DNA of 30,087 nucleotides from a virus. Made by a program: the position numbers and the translations under genes. Below the pieces are notes generated by a model. The model had not been told where the DNA came from. It searched no databases and saw only the letters and a program-made list of their open reading frames with translations. Positions 24,996 through 30,087 of the stretch are shown here, piece by piece. Within the stretch, counting starts at the first letter, position 1. Each line of letters opens with the position of its first letter. The DNA lies in the IMG/VR virus record IMGVR_UViG_3300029319_000317, positions 1 through 30,087 of that record; one strand, written 5' to 3'.

Positions 24996-27900
24996 TTAGC
25001 AATTCTCGTTATTTCCGTTGGTTGGCTTTCTAAACACTCTCCTACCACGCTGCCACCAGCGAAGACCATCTTCAAAATTAACCTTTGGTCTTAAGAACTC
25101 TCTAATGCTGTCAACGCTGTTCTGCCTATCGCTCTCATCATCATAATCAAAGTCAATAGCCTGCGAACTTTCATACAGCGAAGTGAACATCTTCCTTGCT
25201 GTTTTGCGGGTGCTGTACATTGTGTTTGCGTTATCTCTGGCCCAATTTCGGAAACCTTTACCTCTACGTCCACCCGCAACTTCCCAAACATCGCCCGAAA
25301 GCGTTCCTGAGTTGCCAATTGAGTCAAAGAAGTTGTTTATACAGTAAATCGCCCACAAAGTTGTAAACCTTCTGAGTGGGAATAAGGTATCAAACAAAAG
25401 CCTATACTCTGGAGTTTTTATAAGTTCTTCAATTAAGCAATAAACATCGTAAGTGGCTGGATCGAAAAGTGAGAACTTCTGGTCGGCTATCGGTATCTCT
25501 GCGGAAGCTACCGGAATTAGTACCCTTTGTCCGCCCTTTGTGCTTAGCTTAAACGCCTTGTCGAAGTTGCATTGTTCCTCTGTTATCTCGCTAACCATGT
25601 CCCTAAACAAGCCTTGCTTGTCGTTCTCTGGGAGATAGCTGATTCGTAATCCAAATTTCCAACCCTCAGAAGGCAAGTCGTGTCTGTGACCACTATCAGC
25701 ATCGTCTAGAAACCCTGTTTGCACTTTATATTTGCTTATTTCATGCCTGTGCTCATTTCCTTGTGAATCCACATGCACAGAAGTAAAACCGTTACCGCTT
25801 GCATCAATCTCGTATGTATGTGAGTGATCTTCGATCTTGCTCGTCTCTCCCTTCAAAGCTGGAGTGCCCCACAGATCAGATATCAACATATCTCGCACTG
25901 TATTCTTAGAAAGGGAACCTGTTTCGCGAGCTATTTCAGAATCTAGTTCTTGAATATAGTCATACCACTGGTTCATGTTGACAACGTTGAATAAGTTTTG
26001 TCCCCTATTGGTTACAGAACTATATTTTTTGCCGTACTCCTTTTCGTCTATAAGGATATACTTTTCAAGTACAAATGGCCAGTGCTCTTCTTTCTGTCTC
26101 TGATCATTTTCATTATATCCTATACTGTATTCAACATTGTCTTTACTGGCATCTGCCTGGACCTCTTGTCCCTCATCAACATAAGTAATTTCTCTACTTG
26201 TAGCTCCTGCTGGGATGTTGTAGGTATTTGGCTCCCTAACGTCGCCCATGACATTATAAGGCCCTGCATAAATAGCTTTCTTGCCGTAAACCGCCCCAGC
26301 GATCCAATCTTGGTTTATCAAGAAAAGGTGATGTATATTCTCTACTTTTGGACTTAAAGTTAGGTTCATTGAGTTCTTTATAACTTCGAGTTCTTCTCTG
26401 ATATATCTCCTCAAGAAGACTCTTGCGGCCTCTTCGTTAGCAGCGACGGTTGTTAAGAAAGCTGCTTTTTTCTTATTCTTTGCGACCACTTTGTTAAAGT
26501 TGTTGCTTCCGGCGCCGAGACCTGCAAAAGGCGAATCAGGTGGTGTTGTGAATACCCTGTTAAGAACGGACTGAGAGCGAATTGCCATATCCGATAAAAC
26601 AGCCTCATCGTTTGAGTATTCAATGTAGAAGTCTTTTCTAGCTGCCAGAATAGTTCCTAAAGCATCCTTCTCCGATTCTAACAATTCTGTTTCACTAAGC
26701 AATCCTGACTCTAGTTTTCTTATCGTGAGGTTTGCCGCCTGCTCTATGACTCTGTAGTAATACTCATCGTCCGTGGCGCCAGTGCCTGGGCGTCCGTCTT
26801 CATACAACCCAAACTTTATTTGCTCTGCTATAAAAGCTTCTAGGGCCTCACCAAAGTTCATATCAGTTGGGGCGAAGGTTGTAAAAACAGGAATACCTCT
26901 GACAAATGCGTCTAAAACATACGCTCTTATGGTCGCTCTTAAAACCGCGTCTATATTAGCAGCCTTGTAGCTGTCCATGACCCTATCAAAAGGAGCCTCT
27001 TTAATACAAGTCGGGTCAAACTCAAGACGACGATCTGGAGTCAGGCCATTCTTCAACTCTCCCACTACTTGGTCAAGATCCCCAAGAGAATAGACCATTT
27101 GCCTCTTAGGCTCGCAACCGTCCAACTCAGGAACAAGTGCATTAGAAATACTCATCCAGCCCTTGTGCTTCCTTTCTTGAACATAAAACGGCGGTGGAAC
27201 AAGCTCTGGGAACGCCCTGCCCAGTGGTCCTCCGTATAGGGCCGGGTCTAGTTCTTCAATTTTTGGCTCTTTTTCAGGATCATAGCCAAACAAAAAGCCT
27301 GGAGAAATTTTATCTGTCTGGAATGCGCCGTTAGCTATATTATCTCTAGATAGAGAGTCTTTCCCGGTTGCTATCAAGATAGAGATTCTAGACAAAAAGC
27401 CTTGGCTAATTAGATCAAACTTGTTATCACCTGTCGGGGCGAAATAATTTCTAAATCTTGGCTCATCAAGTGCGGCAAGAGTGCTTGACAAATTTGAGGT
27501 TTTGCTCTCGATAATATCTCTAAAATATCTATAAAGTATTTCAATACTCAAAGAATCTGGCACGTCTGTTCCAAAGTTTAAGCCGCCTTCTCGCGTTTTG
27601 CGCGTGTTTATCGGAACTAGACTTTCTATCAAGTTATTTACGTCTTCGTCCGGCGTGGCTGCTAGAGTTATATCATACTTTGTATATGTATAGTCTTTTT
27701 CCTTAAGGATGGACACTGGCGGTACATCTCCACCAAGTTTTTTAATTTCTTTCTTGGTTAGCCCTCCTCCAACTGGAGACCTGTGCGTTTCAACAACTCG
27801 GATGTTGTAGGAAAAGTCATCCAACAACTGAGAGGTTTCAAGGTCTATCAAGTTGTAGTCGTACTCTACACTACACTCAAAACCAGGATTTACAGCCTTA

Positions 27901-30087
27901 CCAGAGGGATCATCAATGTATCCTCTGTACTTCAAAATGATATCAGCAGAAGATGTATCTGGAAGCTCTCTTAGTCTGAACCATTCAGTGCCGTCAGGAT
28001 AAGTGTAAGAATCAACAAAGTTATCTGCTTCATCTGGGTTCATGCCCTTCGGCAATAGTCTTTTAGCCTTATCATCCCAGTTTTTAACTTTCTTATTTCC
28101 ATATAATTGCCCTCCAACACTTATATCTCTACCAAGAAGAACATTCCTAGCTCTCTGCTCTGGTGAATAGTCCTTGATGCCAGAGGGCTCGTTGTTGGGC
28201 TCTCCCTCTATAAAAAGTGGATCTTGCCCAGAAGGCCCCTGCAATAGGACGCCTAGCCGAATATCAGCAGCGGCCCTTGCTTTCTTACCAGCTTGCCACT
28301 TAACATTCTTATTTGGATCTAGTTTTTCTTCGAACTCGAATTGTCTAATCCAAGCGTCAGCATACTTCTTCCTTGCCCTCAAACGCTCATTGTTTTCGTC
28401 AAAAACTCTTCTGTAGGCATCAAACTTGCCTTCAGGAGATACTAATGTAGTAACCTCTACAGACCTGGCCGCATTTGCAAACTGTTTGTACATATGAAAA
28501 CCAATAGTCGGTGGGAAGCCTCCTTCAGACTTTCCAAAGAAGCTATTGCCCTTTACGTCTTTTCCGCTAAGCGGCCTTCCTTGGTTGTCTACAGTGTTTG
28601 ACTTTTCATATGGATCGTCATCTGAAACAGACTTCGGGTTTATTTCAATTACATTATCAGATGCAAACTCAAAAAATCCTAAATCTCTCGCCAAAGGGGA
28701 GCCAAACAAACGCACAGTAGTGTTGTGTCTTTTGAACAGCCTACCCTTTGTATCAGACAACAAAGCATTTAATGTTCCGCAGCGCCCATTAACCCTATTG
28801 ATCGGACCCCACATATCGTTAACGAAGTTTCTTTCTAGATCTTCTAAGATGTAAGAAGTGATAGAGCTTTCCATATCAGCAACAAAGGGATCTGTGGAGT
28901 TCATGATTGGGTTCTCGCACGGATCACCAAAAATGGGCGGTACCCCGTCAGCATACGGTCCATTCTGTATCGCATCTAAAAGATCTGACAAGTCTTGAAC
29001 GGCTTGGTCTTTCAAATCATCAAGCTGCTCTCTGCACTCTTCAGGAGTTAGGCCCTTCTCAGCCAGCAACTGGCACCGAAGATCATCAATGTTCCTTAGA
29101 ACCTCTGGAGGACAGGGGTAAACAGGGGCGTTCAAGTCCTGTGTCGCGAGCAGACTGTTTAGCTGCGCAAGGTTAGGAATGAATGGGCGAAGCGCAGGGA
29201 AAAATGTTAAGAAAGCGTCAGGGTTTGAGAATATCTCAGAGATGCAATCCGAGTTGCTAGTTGCTGCAACCTCTAGCGCCAACTGCATCGTTTCAGGGCG
29301 AACGTTTCCATTGATCAGTTCTATAATCTGCTCTTGAGTAAGCATGAGCGAAAGATCATCAATAAACTCTGCTAGCTCATTATTGGATAAACTCTCCAGG
29401 CAAGATGCTTCTGGTCCGCCAACTGTTGAAAAGAGATCTTTCAAAGAATCATACAGATCATCGTTTGTTGCATCTGGGCACATGTTCTCTTTCAATAGGT
29501 TACCAAAGTGGTTATTGTCGGAGAAAAGATCCAACAAAGATGTTCCCGCTGTTGCGATAAGGTCACATGCAAGAGAAAATATCTTTGTGAGTATTAGCTT
29601 GAGCAAACTAACAAGAATAGCAACCAAAACTGCTTCTATTGCTGCTCTTGCAAGTTCTAATATCTTTTTGAAGATATCTGGAATTTTCCCCAAGTTGCTA
29701 ATCAAGAATGGAACTGTTAACTCTGTGTTCCACTCACACAGATCAAGCTCTAAGTCTTTAACAAAGTCTTCAATTTTTGGATTCAGATAGATTGGGGGTT
29801 TTAATTTACATGGAATATGCTTAAATATCCTTGCAACGATTGGGGCTCCTGGGAGCTTGTTAAGTTGCTCCAATAGTTCATCGGCGCCGACAAGATCAAG
29901 CATGGCATTCTTGTAAGCATCTGCAACTGCTAGGGCTACCTCCCCAGCGGCTATTCCTAACTGGCTTCCACCTGCCCCTTGTCTCTCGGCAAGATAGTTT
30001 TCTATTGTTTCTTGCCTAGCTTGCCTACCAGCTTCTTTAACTTGTCTATCGATTTGTTCCGGAGGAAAACCTAGAGGCGTATTTTCA
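24996..30087 (-). CDS. Very large virion protein, 5' end cut by window edge (at least 1,696 residues)
   Basis: The frame is open from its TAA at 24996 to the right edge, and its beginning lies outside. An in-frame ATG at 29903 exists, but 61 further codons upstream also read as plausible protein (IDRQVKEAGRQARQETIENY), so that ATG is probably internal. Counting from that methionine, residues 88-120 form a strongly hydrophobic helix region (EAVLVAILVSLLKLILTKIF). The first 380 residues contain many cysteines (CPDATND, PCPPEVL, RCQLLAEKGLTPEECREQL, NGRCGTLN). A His-rich module lies near 25677-25829 with HSH, HRH and HRH triplets around a GNGFT turn. The C-terminus is basic and aromatic (FEDGLRWWQRGRRVFRKP). 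It stands immediately before gp25 and gp6, where tail hub or central baseplate proteins often lie, but I see no gp27, gp5 or lysozyme motif, so I do not name it. Confidence 0.8.
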   Translation of the reverse strand, partial: ENTPLGFPPEQIDRQVKEAGRQARQETIENYLAERQGAGGSQLGIAAGEVALAVADAYKNAMLDLVGADELLEQLNKLPGAPIVARIFKHIPCKLKPPIYLNPKIEDFVKDLELDLCEWNTELTVPFLISNLGKIPDIFKKILELARAAIEAVLVAILVSLLKLILTKIFSLACDLIATAGTSLLDLFSDNNHFGNLLKENMCPDATNDDLYDSLKDLFSTVGGPEASCLESLSNNELAEFIDDLSLMLTQEQIIELINGNVRPETMQLALEVAATSNSDCISEIFSNPDAFLTFFPALRPFIPNLAQLNSLLATQDLNAPVYPCPPEVLRNIDDLRCQLLAEKGLTPEECREQLDDLKDQAVQDLSDLLDAIQNGPYADGVPPIFGDPCENPIMNSTDPFVADMESSITSYILEDLERNFVNDMWGPINRVNGRCGTLNALLSDTKGRLFKRHNTTVRLFGSPLARDLGFFEFASDNVIEINPKSVSDDDPYEKSNTVDNQGRPLSGKDVKGNSFFGKSEGGFPPTIGFHMYKQFANAARSVEVTTLVSPEGKFDAYRRVFDENNERLRARKKYADAWIRQFEFEEKLDPNKNVKWQAGKKARAAADIRLGVLLQGPSGQDPLFIEGEPNNEPSGIKDYSPEQRARNVLLGRDISVGGQLYGNKKVKNWDDKAKRLLPKGMNPDEADNFVDSYTYPDGTEWFRLRELPDTSSADIILKYRGYIDDPSGKAVNPGFECSVEYDYNLIDLETSQLLDDFSYNIRVVETHRSPVGGGLTKKEIKKLGGDVPPVSILKEKDYTYTKYDITLAATPDEDVNNLIESLVPINTRKTREGGLNFGTDVPDSLSIEILYRYFRDIIESKTSNLSSTLAALDEPRFRNYFAPTGDNKFDLISQGFLSRISILIATGKDSLSRDNIANGAFQTDKISPGFLFGYDPEKEPKIEELDPALYGGPLGRAFPELVPPPFYVQERKHKGWMSISNALVPELDGCEPKRQMVYSLGDLDQVVGELKNGLTPDRRLEFDPTCIKEAPFDRVMDSYKAANIDAVLRATIRAYVLDAFVRGIPVFTTFAPTDMNFGEALEAFIAEQIKFGLYEDGRPGTGATDDEYYYRVIEQAANLTIRKLESGLLSETELLESEKDALGTILAARKDFYIEYSNDEAVLSDMAIRSQSVLNRVFTTPPDSPFAGLGAGSNNFNKVVAKNKKKAAFLTTVAANEEAARVFLRRYIREELEVIKNSMNLTLSPKVENIHHLFLINQDWIAGAVYGKKAIYAGPYNVMGDVREPNTYNIPAGATSREITYVDEGQEVQADASKDNVEYSIGYNENDQRQKEEHWPFVLEKYILIDEKEYGKKYSSVTNRGQNLFNVVNMNQWYDYIQELDSEIARETGSLSKNTVRDMLISDLWGTPALKGETSKIEDHSHTYEIDASGNGFTSVHVDSQGNEHRHEISKYKVQTGFLDDADSGHRHDLPSEGWKFGLRISYLPENDKQGLFRDMVSEITEEQCNFDKAFKLSTKGGQRVLIPVASAEIPIADQKFSLFDPATYDVYCLIEELIKTPEYRLLFDTLFPLRRFTTLWAIYCINNFFDSIGNSGTLSGDVWEVAGGRRGKGFRNWARDNANTMYSTRKTARKMFTSLYESSQAIDFDYDDESDRQNSVDSIREFLRPKVNFEDGLRWWQRGRRVFRKPTNGNNENC
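25677..25829 (-). other. His-rich module with three HxH triplets
   Basis: Within the large partial protein, about 50 residues hold DHSHTYEIDASGNGFTS, then NEHRHEISKYKV, then DSGHRHDL. Paired His triplets of the HxH kind bind iron or zinc in several phage tail spikes and fibres, so a metal site is a reasonable inference. The Asp/Gly/Asn-rich turn between the first two triplets resembles an ion-binding loop. I remember similar modules in marine phage baseplate-type proteins, without a source to quote. Confidence 0.5.

Noticed and set aside
440-29790. Plus-strand and alternative-frame open frames of 60-190 codons, including 17811-18377 and 29344-29790
   Set aside because: They lie antisense to, or in another frame of, well-supported genes, show no recognisable family and no consistent ribosome sites. 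Long open antisense frames are expected opposite genes of this composition.
29901-29903. ATG at 29903 as the true start of the large partial gene
   Set aside because: The frame stays open for 61 codons to the edge with protein-like sequence (charged helix, then AAGEVALAVADAYK), and no clear ribosome site precedes the ATG.
24996-30087. Tail hub (gp27/gp5-like) or tail lysozyme identity for the large partial protein
   Set aside because: Position before gp25 suggests a central baseplate role, but I see no lysozyme, OB-fold or beta-helix repeat pattern, so a name would be a guess.
1-30087. CRISPR arrays, tRNA genes, insertion sequences, hairpin terminators
   Set aside because: No regularly spaced direct repeats, no cloverleaf-like sequence, no transposase, and no GC-rich hairpin followed by a T run was seen in the short gaps.
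1-30087. Contractile injection system or tailocin instead of a phage
   Set aside because: gp25, gp6 and gp7-like proteins also occur in such systems, but the primase and RuvC-like genes in the same gene run favour a replicating phage.

Overview
This window looks like part of a tailed double-stranded DNA phage genome with a contractile tail (myovirus type). Every gene I accept lies on the minus strand, so the map reads from right (30087) to left (1). Fourteen genes are packed almost without gaps. They use Shine-Dalgarno starts and several TAATG stop-start overlaps. Three of them are very large virion proteins (1,222, at least 1,696 and 3,043 residues), which suggests a large phage genome. Several families (genes at 1723-2961, 2974-4089, 4106-5047, 11059-12093 and 12096-21227) resemble proteins I remember from uncultured marine phage sequence; that is recollection, not a search. 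No host gene, integrase, tRNA or lysogeny gene is visible, so the host cannot be named.

Right part, in transcription order: a very long protein cut by the window edge (24996-30087), a gp25-like baseplate wedge protein (24561-24965), a gp6/Baseplate_J-like wedge protein (22732-24531), a DNRLRE-like beta-rich protein (21227-22732), then a 3,043-residue giant (12096-21227). The giant carries a LamG domain, a segment resembling tail protein I / gp7, and a second LamG-like segment. The order gp25, gp6, then a gp7-like protein matches the baseplate wedge module of T4-type phages and contractile injection systems.

Middle and left: two small families surround two large virion proteins. The N-terminal motif of 11059-12093 recurs in 4106-5047, and 2974-4089 and 1723-2961 are paralogs of each other. 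Between them lie a 1,222-residue protein (7359-11027) and a 753-residue protein with two FN3-like segments (5098-7359). These probably form baseplate periphery, fibres or other tail parts.

Far left: the run switches to DNA metabolism with a RuvC-like resolvase (1188-1718) overlapping a CHC2/Toprim primase (286-1215), then a small protein cut by the left edge with a recurrent-looking basic N-terminus (1-261).

The clearest signal outside genes is an octamer, ACTATTTA in the coding direction. By eye it occurs six times in the window: four lie 16-23 bases before a start codon in the longer intergenic gaps, one lies 48 bases before the leftmost gene, and one is inside a gene. It is a candidate phage promoter element. 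I saw no defence system, CRISPR array, mobile element or factor-independent terminator, and no gene-free stretch longer than about 55 bases.
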